Notes: generated from the letters alone by a model not told the origin. DNA of 64,000 bases from Streptomyces drozdowiczii (GCF_026167665.1 NZ_CP098740.1:4092001-4156000), one strand, 5' to 3'. Positions 9,000-17,562 are shown, counted from the stretch's first letter. A program made the numbers and translations.

Positions 9000-9761
9000 A
9001 TGGGCGCCGGCCACGCCCACAAGCTCTACCGGCACGGGCACTCACCGGTCCACGACCTGCCACCGCACTGCAAGCTCGCCGCCGTCTTCTGCTTCGTCGT
9101 GGTCGTCGTCTCCACCCCGCGCGAGGCCGTCTGGGCCTTCGGGCTCTACGCGCTGCTCATCGCGGGCGTCACCGCGCTCGCCCGCGTCCCGGCCGGCTTC
9201 CTGCTGAAGAGGCTGCTGATCGAGGTGCCGTTCGTCGCGTTCGCGCTGCTCATGCCGTTCGTCGTGCCCGGCGAGCAGACCCACGTCCTCGGCCTCTCCG
9301 TCAGCGTCCCCGGCCTCTGGGGCGCCTGGAACGTGCTCGCCAAGGGCACGCTCGGGGTCGCCGCGTCCGTGCTCCTCGCCTCCACCACCGAGCTGCGCGA
9401 ACTGCTGCTCGGCCTCCAGCGCCTCAAACTCCCGCCGCTGCTCGTCCAGATCGCCTCCTTCATGATCCGGTACGGCGATGTGATCACCGACGAAATGCGC
9501 CGCATGTCCATCGCCCGCCGCTCCCGCGGCTTCGAGGCGCGCGGCATCCGGCACTGGGGCGTCCTCGCCAAGTCGGCCGGGGCCCTGTTCATCCGCTCCT
9601 ACGAGCGCGGCGAACGCGTCCACCTCGCGATGGTCAGCCGGGGCTACGCGGGCTCCATGCCCGTCATCGACCAGGTGACCGCATCCCGCACCCAGTGGGC
9701 GTACGCCTCCGCCCTCCCGCTGCTCGCCCTCGCCGTGTGTCTGGTGGGATGGACCGTATGA
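9000..9761 (+). CDS. cbiQ: CbiQ, ECF transporter T component
   Basis: This 253-aa membrane protein has about five hydrophobic segments. It carries the diagnostic coupling-helix motif MSIARRSRGFEARG (about residues 163-176), which transmits ATP hydrolysis to the S component. It begins 1 bp after the cbiM stop, and its own stop overlaps the cbiO start (ATGA at 9758-9761), so the three genes are translationally coupled. The final TM is near the C terminus. It belongs to the same cobalt/nickel importer as its neighbours. Confidence 0.92.
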   Translation: MGAGHAHKLYRHGHSPVHDLPPHCKLAAVFCFVVVVVSTPREAVWAFGLYALLIAGVTALARVPAGFLLKRLLIEVPFVAFALLMPFVVPGEQTHVLGLSVSVPGLWGAWNVLAKGTLGVAASVLLASTTELRELLLGLQRLKLPPLLVQIASFMIRYGDVITDEMRRMSIARRSRGFEARGIRHWGVLAKSAGALFIRSYERGERVHLAMVSRGYAGSMPVIDQVTASRTQWAYASALPLLALAVCLVGWTV

Positions 9762-10531
9762 GCCCCGACCCCGCCCCCGTACCGCCCTCCCTGGAGGTCA
9801 GCGGCCTCGCGTACGCGTATCCCGACGGCCACCAGGCGCTCTTCGGCGTCGACCTGACCGTCGGACGCGGCGAACGCGTCGCGCTGCTCGGCCCGAACGG
9901 CGCCGGCAAGACGACCCTCGTCCTCCACCTCAACGGCATCCTGGAGGCCGGTGCCGGGTCGGTGCGCGTCGCCGGGATGCCGGTCGACAAGCGGAACATG
10001 GCCGAGATCCGCCGCCGCGTCGGCATCGTCTTCCAGGACCCCGACGACCAGCTCTTCATGCCCACCGTCCGCGAGGACGTCGCCTTCGGACCCGCCGCCG
10101 GAGGACTGCGCGGCGCGGAGCTGGAGGAACGCGTCATGGAGGCGCTGAAACAGGTCGGCATGGAGGAGTACGCGGGCAGGCCGCCGCACCACCTCTCCTT
10201 CGGGCAGCGCCGCCGCGTCGCCGTCGCCACGGTCCTCGCCATGCGGCCCGAGATCCTCGTCCTGGACGAGCCCTCCTCCAACCTGGACCCGGCCTCCCGG
10301 CGCGAACTCGCCGACATCCTGCGCTCCCTGGACGTCACCGTCCTGATGGTCACGCACGACCTGCCGTACGCGCTCGAACTCTGCCCCCGCGCGGTGATCC
10401 TCAGCGAAGGCGTCATCGCCGCCGACGACCGCACCCAGGACCTCCTCTGCGACGAGCCCCTGATGCGCGCCCACCGCCTGGAACTCCCCTTCGGCTTCGA
10501 CCCGCGTTCCGTGACGGTGAATTCCGGGTGA
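9758..10531 (+). CDS. cbiO: CbiO, ECF transporter ATPase
   Basis: The 257-aa ABC ATPase energises the CbiMQO importer. Walker A is LLGPNGAGKTTL (about residue 45), the Q-loop is VGIVFQDPDDQLFMPTV, the signature is LSFGQRRRVA, Walker B is ILVLDEPSSNLDP, and the switch His lies in MVTHDLPYAL. The start at 9758 is chosen because it overlaps the cbiQ stop and leaves room for the GGATGG ribosome site. An in-frame ATG at 9749 is the alternative. The C terminus is short, with no extra regulatory domain. Confidence 0.92.
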   Translation: MSPDPAPVPPSLEVSGLAYAYPDGHQALFGVDLTVGRGERVALLGPNGAGKTTLVLHLNGILEAGAGSVRVAGMPVDKRNMAEIRRRVGIVFQDPDDQLFMPTVREDVAFGPAAGGLRGAELEERVMEALKQVGMEEYAGRPPHHLSFGQRRRVAVATVLAMRPEILVLDEPSSNLDPASRRELADILRSLDVTVLMVTHDLPYALELCPRAVILSEGVIAADDRTQDLLCDEPLMRAHRLELPFGFDPRSVTVNSG

Positions 10532-10573
10532 CCCGCCCCACCTCCGACCTGCGGTGCCGTGCACCATGGGGGG

Positions 10574-11758
10574 ATGAGCGGGAGTGCGGCAGCAGGGGTG
10601 GACGTACGCGGCACGGCGGCGCCCGGATTCGAAGCGGTCCGGGACGCCTTCGTCCGTAACTTCGAGCAGCGCGGGGACCGGGGGGCGGCGGTCGCCGTCT
10701 ACCGGCACGGGCGCAAGGTGGTCGACCTGTGGGCCGGCACCAGAGACGTGGACGGCACCGAACCCTGGGCCGTCGACACCGTCCAGGTCGTCCGCTCGGC
10801 GGGCAAGGGCATCGCCGCCGCCGTCCCGCTGCTGCTCCACCAGCGCGGCCAGATCGACCTGCACGCCCCGGTCTCCACGTACTGGCCGGAGTTCAAGGCG
10901 AACGGCAAGGAGCGCGTCCTCGTCCGCCACCTCCTCGCCCACCGGGCCGGTGTCCCGGCCCTGGACCGGCCGCTGACCCCTCAGGAGGCCGCCGACGGGG
11001 TGAGCGGGGCGCACGCCGTCGCCGCCCAGGCCCCGGCCTGGGGGCCCGGCGAGGCGCACGGCTACCACGCGCAGACCTTCAGCTGGCTCATCGGCGAACT
11101 CGTGCGCCGCGTCACCGGGCGCACCGTCGGCCGCTGGGTCGCCGAGGAGATCGCCCGCCCGCTCGGCCTCGACTTCTGGTTCGGCATCCCCGACGACGAG
11201 GCCCACCGGGTCGGCCGGATCGGCCCCGTCGAACCGCCCGCCGCCGAGAACACCGGGGCGCTGCGGATGCGCCCGAAGCGGTCGGTGGTGGACGCCTACC
11301 GCGACCCGGAGTCGCTGACCCGGCGGGCGTTCGGCGCGATCGACCCGCTGCCCGACGAGAACGACGCCGCTTACCGGGCCGCCGAACTCCCCGCCTCCAA
11401 CGGCACCGCGACCGCGCGCGGCCTGGCCCGCTGCTATGCCGCGATGATCGGCCCGGTGGACGGCCAGCGCCTCTTCGCCCCGGCGACCCTGACGCTGGCG
11501 CGCACGGAGGAGTCGGCGGGCCCGGACCAGGTCCTGGTCGTCAACACCCGTTTCGGCCTGGGCTACATGCTCCACGGCCCGTCGAGCCCGCTCCTCGCGC
11601 CCGGCTCCTTCGGCCACCCCGGCCGGGGCGGCTCGCTGGGCTTCGCGGACCCGGAGTCGGGGATCGCCTTCGGGTACGTGACCAACGGCCTCCAGAAGGG
11701 GGTCACGGCGGACCCGAGGGCGCAGGCGTTGGTGCGGGCGGTGCGCTCGGTGCTGTGA
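10574..11758 (+). CDS. Serine hydrolase of the class C beta-lactamase/EstB family
   Basis: The ~394-aa protein has the class C/family VIII esterase fold. The SxxK nucleophile motif is SAGK, followed by typical LLLHQRGQIDLHAPVSTYWPEF. A Tyr-containing second motif lies in GYHAQTFSW, and the C-terminal HPGRGGSLGFADP replaces the KTG-type strand motif. Members hydrolyse esters or D-amino-acid peptides more often than beta-lactams. There is no signal peptide, so it is probably cytoplasmic. The start is uncertain: ATG 10574 is used, and GTG 10559 would add five residues. It is followed by an SDR gene in the same direction. Its 3' end is imperfectly duplicated just before that gene. Confidence 0.85.
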   Translation: MSGSAAAGVDVRGTAAPGFEAVRDAFVRNFEQRGDRGAAVAVYRHGRKVVDLWAGTRDVDGTEPWAVDTVQVVRSAGKGIAAAVPLLLHQRGQIDLHAPVSTYWPEFKANGKERVLVRHLLAHRAGVPALDRPLTPQEAADGVSGAHAVAAQAPAWGPGEAHGYHAQTFSWLIGELVRRVTGRTVGRWVAEEIARPLGLDFWFGIPDDEAHRVGRIGPVEPPAAENTGALRMRPKRSVVDAYRDPESLTRRAFGAIDPLPDENDAAYRAAELPASNGTATARGLARCYAAMIGPVDGQRLFAPATLTLARTEESAGPDQVLVVNTRFGLGYMLHGPSSPLLAPGSFGHPGRGGSLGFADPESGIAFGYVTNGLQKGVTADPRAQALVRAVRSVL

Positions 11759-11840
11759 CTGGTGGGCGCGCGGGGGGAGTTGCCACCGGCCGCCCCCGGC
11801 CCGGGGCCCTGGTCCGGGCGGTACGGTCGGTGCCATGACT
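11726..11840 (+). repeat. 35-bp imperfect direct repeat (11726-11760 and 11806-11840)
   Basis: The last codons of the hydrolase gene (encoding ALVRAVRSVL) are repeated about 80 bp downstream, where the second copy would encode ALVRAVRSVP and runs into the start codon of the SDR gene. I count 28 of 35 identical bases. It looks like a short decayed tandem duplication. Confidence 0.7.
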
Positions 11841-12611
11841 CGCTTCGACGGATACGCCGTCCTCATCACCGGTGCGGGCCGGGGCATCGGCGCCGCCACC
11901 GCCCGCCTGCTGGCCTCGGAGGGCGCCCGCGTCCTCGTCACCGACCTGGAGGGCGACCGGGCGGAGTCGGTGGCGGCGGACATCCGGGGCAGCGGCCGTA
12001 CGGCCGAGGCGCTGGTCTGCGACGTGGCGGACCGCGCGTCGGTCGAGGCGGCGGTGGCGTACGCCGTGGAGACCTTCGGCGGGCTCGACGTCCTCGTCAA
12101 CAACGCGTACTCGTGCAGCCTGGACAGCACGCTCTTCGAGGACGAGCCGGACGAGACCTGGCACCGCGACCTGGACGTCAGCCTGGGCGGCGCGTACCGC
12201 TGCTCGCGCGCCGCGATGCCGCACCTCGCCGCGTCCGGGCGGGGCGCGATCGTCTCCATCGGCTCCGTCAACGGCATGCAGGACTTCGGCAACCACGCCT
12301 ACAGCGCAGCGAAGGCGGGCCTGGCCAGCCTCACCCGCACGTTGGCCGGCCACGCGGGCCCGCGCGGCGTCCGCGCCAACCTCGTGGTCCCCGGCACGAT
12401 CCGCACGGAAGCCTGGTCGGGCCGGGAGGCGGAGCTGGACCGGGTCAGCGCGCTGTACCCGCTGGGCCGCGTCGGCGAACCGGAGGACATCGCGAAGGCG
12501 GTGGCGTTCCTGGCGTCGTCGGACGCGGAGTGGATCACGGGTACGTCGTTGTGCGTGGACGGGGGGCTCACGGCGGTGAACACGGGGTTCCGGGCGGCGG
12601 TTTCGGAGTAG
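11835..12611 (+). CDS. Short-chain dehydrogenase/reductase
   Basis: This is a classical SDR of 258 aa. The N-terminal cofactor motif is TGAGRGIGAATA, the structural motif is VNNAYS, the catalytic Ser is in SIGSVNG, and YxxxK is YSAAK. The acidic residue after the second strand (TDLEGDR) favours NAD over NADP. It closely resembles oxidoreductases annotated as 3-oxoacyl-ACP or glucose dehydrogenase-like, but the substrate cannot be inferred. It is 76 bp downstream of the serine hydrolase and may be cotranscribed with it. Confidence 0.9.
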   Translation: MTRFDGYAVLITGAGRGIGAATARLLASEGARVLVTDLEGDRAESVAADIRGSGRTAEALVCDVADRASVEAAVAYAVETFGGLDVLVNNAYSCSLDSTLFEDEPDETWHRDLDVSLGGAYRCSRAAMPHLAASGRGAIVSIGSVNGMQDFGNHAYSAAKAGLASLTRTLAGHAGPRGVRANLVVPGTIRTEAWSGREAELDRVSALYPLGRVGEPEDIAKAVAFLASSDAEWITGTSLCVDGGLTAVNTGFRAAVSE

Positions 12612-12687
12612 CGCGGCCGGGGCTTCCTCTGCGACGGGGCGAGCCGGCCCGGGCCGCGGCCCTCGGCGCGTACCGGAACCGTCCGTG

Positions 12688-13431
12688 CTACCAGGGGATC
12701 TCCCCCTCGTCGCTGAAGAAGCGGCCGGTGGGGCCGCCGTCCTCCACGGTGGCCAACCGGATCGCGGCGGTCGCGCCCTGCTGCGGGGTGCGCGTCCCGC
12801 GGAAGCCGTTGAGGTCGGTGGCGGTGTAGCCGGGGCAGACGGCGTTGATCAGGATGTCCGTGTCGGCCAGCTCCTTGGCGTACTGCACGGTGACGGCGTT
12901 GAGGAACGTCTTGGACGGCGCGTAGGCCATGGAGATCGGGCCGGTCTCGGCGCCCGGGGTGGTCTGGAGCGTGAGGGAGCCGACGCTGCTGGACACGTTC
13001 ACGATCCGAGGGGCCGGGGAGCGGCGCAGCAGCGGGAGCAGGGCGTTGGTGACGCGGATGACGCCGATCACGTTGGTCTCCACGGCCGCCCGCACCCGGT
13101 CCACGTCGACCGTGGTGGGCTCCTGGGGGTGGCCGCCGGTGATCGCCGCGTTGTTGACCAGCGCGTCGAGCCGCCCGGCCCGCTCCTCCACGAGCCGGGC
13201 CGCCGCGGTCACGCTCGCGTCGTCGGTCACGTCCAGCGGTACGCCGAAGACGTCGGCCCCGGCGGCGCGCAGCTCGGCCACGGCGGCCTCGCGCCGCTCC
13301 TCGTCCCGCGCGCCGACGCCGACCGTCCAGCCGAGCGCGCCGAGCCCGGCGGCGATCTCGTAGCCGATGCCCTTGTTGGCCCCGGTCACCAGCGCGACCT
13401 TGGGGTGGTTCACGGTGTTCGTCTCAGTCAT
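12688..13431 (-). CDS. SDR-family oxidoreductase
   Basis: The 247-aa SDR has the cofactor motif TGANKGIGYEIA, NNAAI, the catalytic Ser in NVSSSVGS, and YAPSK for the Tyr/Lys pair. The overall form, with the ICPGY-like segment NAVCPGYTATDLNGF and an insertion before the Tyr, resembles plant-type menthol/carbonyl reductases of the SDR21 type, which use NADPH. It is divergent from a LysR regulator with a 104-bp gap, so that regulator probably controls it. The enzyme's substrate is unknown. Confidence 0.9.
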   Translation of the reverse strand: MTETNTVNHPKVALVTGANKGIGYEIAAGLGALGWTVGVGARDEERREAAVAELRAAGADVFGVPLDVTDDASVTAAARLVEERAGRLDALVNNAAITGGHPQEPTTVDVDRVRAAVETNVIGVIRVTNALLPLLRRSPAPRIVNVSSSVGSLTLQTTPGAETGPISMAYAPSKTFLNAVTVQYAKELADTDILINAVCPGYTATDLNGFRGTRTPQQGATAAIRLATVEDGGPTGRFFSDEGEIPW

Positions 13432-13535
13432 GACTCCGATACTTCTCCCGCACCGGGCGGGGCGTCCAAGACCGACCGGGTGGGCGGCGATACCGCCCGG
13501 GTATCGCTCCTGGTCCGGCCCGTTACGCTGGCAGG

Positions 13536-14384
13536 GTGGAGACGCGTGAACTGCGGTACTTCGTCGCGGTCGCCGAGGAGCTGCACTTCGGCCGGGCCGC
13601 GGGGCGGCTCGGGATCGCCCAGCCCCCGCTGTCGCGGGCGATCGGCGGGCTGGAGCGGCGGCTGGGCGCGCCGCTCCTGGAGCGTGGCAGCCGGGGCGTC
13701 ACCCTGACGGCGGCCGGGGCGGTGCTGCTGCGGGAGGCGCGGGCGGCGCTGGACGCGGTCGAGGCCGCCGAGCGCCGTACCCGCCGGGCGGCTCTCGACG
13801 CGGCCGGCCACCCCACCGTGATCCTCGCCGCGAAGGCGGGCGCCTCCGGCGAACTGCTGGCCAAGCTCCTCGACGCCTACGCCGCCGAGCCCGGTGCCGT
13901 TACCGTGGACGTCCTGCTGTGCGGGCCGGGCGAGCAGGCGGGCGTGCTGCGCGACGGCCGGGCGGACGTGGCCCTGCTGCACCGGCCGTTCGACGACCTG
14001 GCCGGCTTCGACACGGAGGACCTGCACACGGAGGGCCAGGTCGCGGTCCTCCCGGCGGGCCACCCCCTCGCCACCCGCCCCCACCTGAGCCTCGCCGAGG
14101 TCGGCGCCCTCCCCGACCTCCCCCTCCCGCGCTGGCCACGCCCCGACGGCACCTTCCCGGACGGCCCCGGCCCCCAGGTCCGCGACCACACCCAACTCAC
14201 CCAGCTCATCGCCCTGGGCCGCGCCTGCGCGATCGTCCCGGAATCCATCCGCCCCAGCCTCCACGAGGGCCTGACCGCCATCCCCGTCCCCGACAGCCCC
14301 CACGTCACCACAGTCATCGCCTGGCCCCCACACAGCCGCTCGACAGCGGTAGCGGGGTTGGTCCGCGCGGCCACGGCGCTGTGA
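13536..14384 (+). CDS. LysR-family regulator
   Basis: The 282-aa protein has an N-terminal winged HTH (VETRELRYFVAVAEELHFGR, then AAGRLGIAQPPLSRAIGGLE) and the two-lobed effector-binding domain behind it. The start is GTG 13536. It is divergent from the SDR gene, the standard LysR-target arrangement, so it probably activates that gene in response to a small molecule. It is the last gene before the accessory mosaic. A doxX 3'-end relic begins only 4 bp after its stop codon. Confidence 0.9.
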   Translation: METRELRYFVAVAEELHFGRAAGRLGIAQPPLSRAIGGLERRLGAPLLERGSRGVTLTAAGAVLLREARAALDAVEAAERRTRRAALDAAGHPTVILAAKAGASGELLAKLLDAYAAEPGAVTVDVLLCGPGEQAGVLRDGRADVALLHRPFDDLAGFDTEDLHTEGQVAVLPAGHPLATRPHLSLAEVGALPDLPLPRWPRPDGTFPDGPGPQVRDHTQLTQLIALGRACAIVPESIRPSLHEGLTAIPVPDSPHVTTVIAWPPHSRSTAVAGLVRAATAL

Positions 14385-14388
14385 CGAA

Positions 14389-14420
14389 CGCCGAGGTGGT
14401 GTTCCTGCTGCCGGTCCAGG
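14389..14420 (-). repeat. doxX 3'-end relic, copy C
   Basis: This 32-bp stretch matches the 3' coding end of doxX at 22833 (23 of the first 24 bases by eye, with one mismatch in the core) and the relic at 15274 (27 of 32). On the minus strand it would encode a QQEHHLG-like end. All three copies have the same orientation. See the finding on attachment-like scars. Confidence 0.65.
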
Positions 14421-14466
14421 GACTACCTGGTGCGGTTCGCCGTCAGGGCACCCGGACCCGTGATCC

Positions 14467-14566
14467 GCCGGCGGACGTGCGCCGCATGATTGACCGCCGC
14501 GAGATCGTCAGCGGCGGCTCCCTGGTCGGGCTGCTCTACGTGCTGATGGACGAGGCGACCCGCTGA
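14467..14566 (+). pseudogene. Nudix gene fragment (C-terminal remnant)
   Basis: About 100 bp encode RRMIDRREIVSGGSL and then VGLLYVLMDEATR, ending in TGA. This is nearly identical in DNA and protein to the last 30 codons of the intact Nudix gene at 15382-15915. No Nudix box or start lies upstream, only about 55 bp of unrelated DNA after the doxX relic. It is therefore a truncated duplicate, not a gene. Confidence 0.8.
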
Positions 14567-14667
14567 CGTTGATACCGATCACGAGTCCGTCTCGTGCGGC
14601 GTCGGGCAGAACGTGCTCGCACCAAGGGCCCTCGCAGCCGGGCGTGGCCTTGTGCCAAGATCGCGGA

Positions 14668-15078
14668 ATGCTGCGACTCACCGATTTCATTATCGACTGC
14701 CCGGACACGATGAAGCTGGCGGCCTTCTACTCCGAGGTCACGGGCCGGCCGGTGAAGGAGGACAGCTCCGAGGACTGGGCCGGGATCCGGTTCGGCGAGA
14801 TCGAGTTGGCGTTCATCCGGGTGGCCGACTACCGCGCTCCGCAGTGGCCCGACAGCGAGCACCCCAAGCAGTTCCACCTCGACTTCGAAGTGGACGACAT
14901 CGAGTCCGAGCAGCGCCGCGTCCTCGACCTCGGCGCGACGCTGAGGCAGGACTTCATCGGCCCCAACGGCTACGGCTGGCGGGTCTACACCGACCCGGTC
15001 GGCCACCCCTTCTGCCTGTGCCGCAACAAGGGCGTCGTCTGGACCGACGAGGGACCGGTCTGGCCCGAGCGCGACTAG
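14668..15078 (+). CDS. VOC/glyoxalase-fold protein
   Basis: The 136-aa protein has one VOC domain in the paired beta-alpha-beta-beta-beta pattern. DFIIDCPDTMKLAAFYSEV at the start, HLDFEVDDIE in the middle and VYTDPVGHPFCLC at the end place the usual metal-ligand positions. This Glyoxalase_6-type form is common in actinomycetes as resistance or dioxygenase-like proteins; a reaction cannot be assigned. ATG 14668 is the first codon that fits the family. Upstream in-frame codons fall in non-conserved sequence. It lies between two doxX-end relics, so it belongs to the accessory segment. Confidence 0.8.
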   Translation: MLRLTDFIIDCPDTMKLAAFYSEVTGRPVKEDSSEDWAGIRFGEIELAFIRVADYRAPQWPDSEHPKQFHLDFEVDDIESEQRRVLDLGATLRQDFIGPNGYGWRVYTDPVGHPFCLCRNKGVVWTDEGPVWPERD

Positions 15079-15381
15079 CCCCTCGCACGCTCCGGCCCAG
15101 CGCACCGCCCCGGGCCGGGATGCCGTCCGTGCAGGGCAGAGGCGTCCCCCAACGCCGTTATGGCGCAGGGCGGATGACGCCGCTACGCCCAGGTCGTTTC
15201 CCGAACGCTGAGCGTCCCCCCCGGGCCAGTCCCGGGGCGTCGGCCGCGGCGTATCCATTCTCGCAAACGGGGGCGCGGAGGTGGGGTTTCTGCTGGCGGG
15301 CCAGGTGCCCGCCCTGCGGAGCCGTTCGTCGGCCGTCCGCTGCTCTGCGATGCTGGAGACCGATCGAGAGGGGCCGCAGCG
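15079..15381. other. Intergenic stretch with doxX 3'-end relic, copy A
   Basis: No gene is visible in these 303 bp. At 15212-15302 the sequence resembles the doxX terminator plus 3' coding end found at 22767-22860: a GC hairpin with an AGTCCCGGGG core, then AAACGGGGGCG and the GAGGTGG block. On the minus strand it would encode RQQKPHLRAPV. The last 30 bp carry a GAGAGGGG ribosome-binding region for the Nudix gene. Confidence 0.65.
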
Positions 15382-15915
15382 ATGCAGTGGAAAATCCACG
15401 GGGAACGTCCGATCTACGAGAACAGCTGGGTGAACCTGTGGCTCACCGAAGTCGAGACGCCGGACGGAAACCGCTGGGAGCACCACGTCGTCAAACTCCG
15501 GCACTTGGCGGTAGCAGCCGTCGTCAACGACCGGCGCGAGATCCTCATGATGTGGCGACACCGCTTCATCACGGACGCCTGGGCGTGGGAACTGCCCATG
15601 GGTCTGGTTGAGGAGGGCGAGACGCCGGCTGAGGCGGCGGCCCGTGAGGTGCTGGAAGAGACGGGCTGGCGGCCTGGCCCGGTCAAGCCGCTCATCTACG
15701 CCGAGCCTGCCAATGGCATCACCGACTCCCAGCACCACATCTTCCGCGCCGACGGAGCAACGTACGAGGGGCCTCCGACCGAGAAGAATGAGTCGGACCG
15801 GATCGAGTGGATCCCGCTGGCCGATGTGCGGGGCATGATCGACCGGCGCGAGATCGTCAGCAGCGGCTCCCTGGTCGGGCTGCTCTACGTGCTCATGGAC
15901 GAGGCGATCCGCTGA
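15382..15915 (+). CDS. Nudix hydrolase
   Basis: The 177-aa protein carries a complete Nudix box: G-LVEEGETPAEAAAREVLEETG-W, about residues 74-96, with the REVLEE metal-binding core. This family (ADP-ribose pyrophosphatase-like) hydrolyses nucleoside diphosphates linked to another moiety. ATG 15382 follows GAGAGGGGCCGCAGCG. The 3' end overlaps the convergent HTH regulator by 23 bp. Its last ~100 bp are duplicated as a fragment at 14467-14566. Nudix genes are often neighbours of this regulator type in Streptomyces; whether it has a part in the cassette to the right is not known. Confidence 0.9.
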   Translation: MQWKIHGERPIYENSWVNLWLTEVETPDGNRWEHHVVKLRHLAVAAVVNDRREILMMWRHRFITDAWAWELPMGLVEEGETPAEAAAREVLEETGWRPGPVKPLIYAEPANGITDSQHHIFRADGATYEGPPTEKNESDRIEWIPLADVRGMIDRREIVSSGSLVGLLYVLMDEAIR

Positions 15916-17239
15916 CCTGGCGGGGCAGTGTTTCCCGGAGCCGGGACTCGAACGCCACTGCGGCCGGTTCCCGACGAAAGGGCTCCAACTGCTCGTAGAA
16001 CTCGCGAAGATGGCTGCCGACGCGCTGGGAACTGACGGCTGCCGCCGGGGCCAGGGCGTCCATGGCCGTGTGGCACGCCTCATCGAGTTTGCCGCGCTGG
16101 AGCTGGATTCGGGCCAGCCAGAAGGCGTGGAAGGCGCGCCCTCGGTGGTTCGTCCGGTGCTCTCGGCGGAGGGCGTCCGCGATGAGAGGTTCGGCGAGAG
16201 CTGCTTCGCCCAGGCGGCCATGCGCGATGCCGGTGTCCACGATCAGCTTCGGTTCATCGAAATAGGCGACCCAGCCGGGGTCCGGATCACCAGTGCTGAT
16301 TCGCCCGAACTGGCCGTGGGCTTCGGAGATCGCGGTGTGCGTCGCACCGCGATCTCCGAGAGCAGCGTGGGCGAAGGCTTCACGCATCGCGAGCATCGCC
16401 AGTACGCGCGGTGTCGTCCCCGCTGCCTCCCTGGCCTGATCCTGGGCGGCTGTGACGAGTGCGAGGGCGTCGCCGGGCTTGTCCTCGTACGTGGCCTGAA
16501 GACTCATGCAAGCGAGAACGTTGGCCATGAACTGGCGGTCGTCGATTGCCCTGGCGAGACCGAGGGATTCGGTGAAGTAGGCGCGTGCCTGGCTGTACTG
16601 ACGGGCGTCGAAGTAGGTCCACCCGGTCAGCCGGGCCAGTTCGGCCGCGATGCCGTGCAGGCCGGTTCGCAGGGGGGCCGGACGCTGTTCCTTAAGGAGA
16701 CCGACAACGTAACGGAGCTGGCCGACAACTGCCGGTCGTAAGGTCTCGCCCCCGTGCTCGTCGTCTCTGCGCCAGTAGTCCGCGATTGACGAGTGCAGGG
16801 CGTCCAGAGTCGAGAGGCTGAGATCGTGCTCGGCTGCCAGAACGAGGATGCTGTCGACATCCGCTCCCGGCAGCCCGGCGCCAAGCGACTCGACGGCTGA
16901 GGCCGGCGCTTCGGCCGGTTCCCTAGGCTTGGTCGTCAGGCTCGGTGGAGTCTCCCAGGAGCGTCGGGCAAGGCCAAGCATCTGCCCGGGGATGCGAAGC
17001 CCGTCCGAGATCCGTTCGACCACGTCCATGTGCAGCAACTGCCGCCGTCCGGCGATCACCTCGCCCACACGGCTCGGGGTCAGATCGCAGCGGCGCGCGA
17101 TCATCGACGGATAGATGCCTGCTCGTGCTTTGACCAGTCTGAAGACGCGGCCGAAGTCTCGGGTCCGGCATGCCTCGATCATCACCGGATCCGTAAGCAG
17201 GCTGACCGGGAGTTCCTGAGAGCGGGATGGCTCGGGCAT
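15893..17239 (-). CDS. XRE-type HTH regulator with TPR-like C-terminal domain
   Basis: The 448-aa protein has an N-terminal lambda-repressor-like HTH (about residues 40-75: IYPSMIARRCDLTPSRVGEV) followed by a roughly 330-residue all-helical region with TPR-like units (for example TYFDARQYSQARAYF and RIQLQRGKLDEACHTAMDAL). Such actinomycete proteins act as DNA-binding switches that respond to a bound peptide or protein. It is divergent from the radical-SAM cassette. A palindrome, TACCCAGGTTGGGTA, lies between the two starts at 17299-17313. This makes it the likely local regulator of the cassette, which is inference. Family members sit beside small-peptide or antibiotic-related genes in other streptomycetes. 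Confidence 0.85.
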   Translation of the reverse strand: MPEPSRSQELPVSLLTDPVMIEACRTRDFGRVFRLVKARAGIYPSMIARRCDLTPSRVGEVIAGRRQLLHMDVVERISDGLRIPGQMLGLARRSWETPPSLTTKPREPAEAPASAVESLGAGLPGADVDSILVLAAEHDLSLSTLDALHSSIADYWRRDDEHGGETLRPAVVGQLRYVVGLLKEQRPAPLRTGLHGIAAELARLTGWTYFDARQYSQARAYFTESLGLARAIDDRQFMANVLACMSLQATYEDKPGDALALVTAAQDQAREAAGTTPRVLAMLAMREAFAHAALGDRGATHTAISEAHGQFGRISTGDPDPGWVAYFDEPKLIVDTGIAHGRLGEAALAEPLIADALRREHRTNHRGRAFHAFWLARIQLQRGKLDEACHTAMDALAPAAAVSSQRVGSHLREFYEQLEPFRREPAAVAFESRLRETLPRQVSGSPRP

Positions 17240-17298
17240 CGGGCACGCTCCAGCATGAGGACTACGAATTGCTTCTACTAGCCTACTGAGGGTGATGC

Positions 17299-17313
17299 TA
17301 CCCAGGTTGGGTA
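17299..17313. promoter_or_regulatory. Candidate XRE operator
   Basis: TACCCAGGTTGGGTA is a perfect 6-3-6 inverted repeat midway between the divergent regulator start (17239) and the first cassette gene (17389). Its place and symmetry suit autoregulation and control of the cassette. No binding data exist here. Confidence 0.5.
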
Positions 17314-17388
17314 ATCCGCTTGGCCTTTCTGGCGGGGTCCGTGGATCGCGATGCTCCTGACATGGCGGACGGACAGAACGAGGTACGC

Positions 17389-17562
17389 ATGACGTTGCGG
17401 GTTTCCCGTGACTCCGGCCGGGCGTGGGGACCTCTCACGGCGGTACGTGTGGGTGAAGACCCGGTTGTCGCAACTAACCCGGGCCGCTACCCGCCGTGCG
17501 TCTGCCTCCGGTGCTCGCGACAGGCCGGCAACGCCATCGCGTCCTTCGGAATGGTCTCGTGA
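17389..17562 (+). CDS. Small conserved-type protein, first gene of the radical-SAM cassette
   Basis: The 57-aa product starts TLRVSRDSGRAWGP and has a CVCLRC cysteine pair near residue 40, suggesting metal binding or a redox role. ATG 17389 is preferred because GAGG lies 5 nt upstream. An in-frame ATG at 17362 would add nine residues without a good ribosome site. Its stop overlaps the next start by one base (TGATG), so the two are coupled. No function is known to me. From memory, short proteins of this type often accompany TPR-linked HTH regulators in Streptomyces. Confidence 0.6.
   Translation: MTLRVSRDSGRAWGPLTAVRVGEDPVVATNPGRYPPCVCLRCSRQAGNAIASFGMVS

Noticed and set aside
13919..14566. 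A 215-codon frame ending with the Nudix tail
   Set aside because: It mostly overlaps the LysR gene in another frame; only its last ~33 codons match the Nudix gene, so it is a relic plus shadow.
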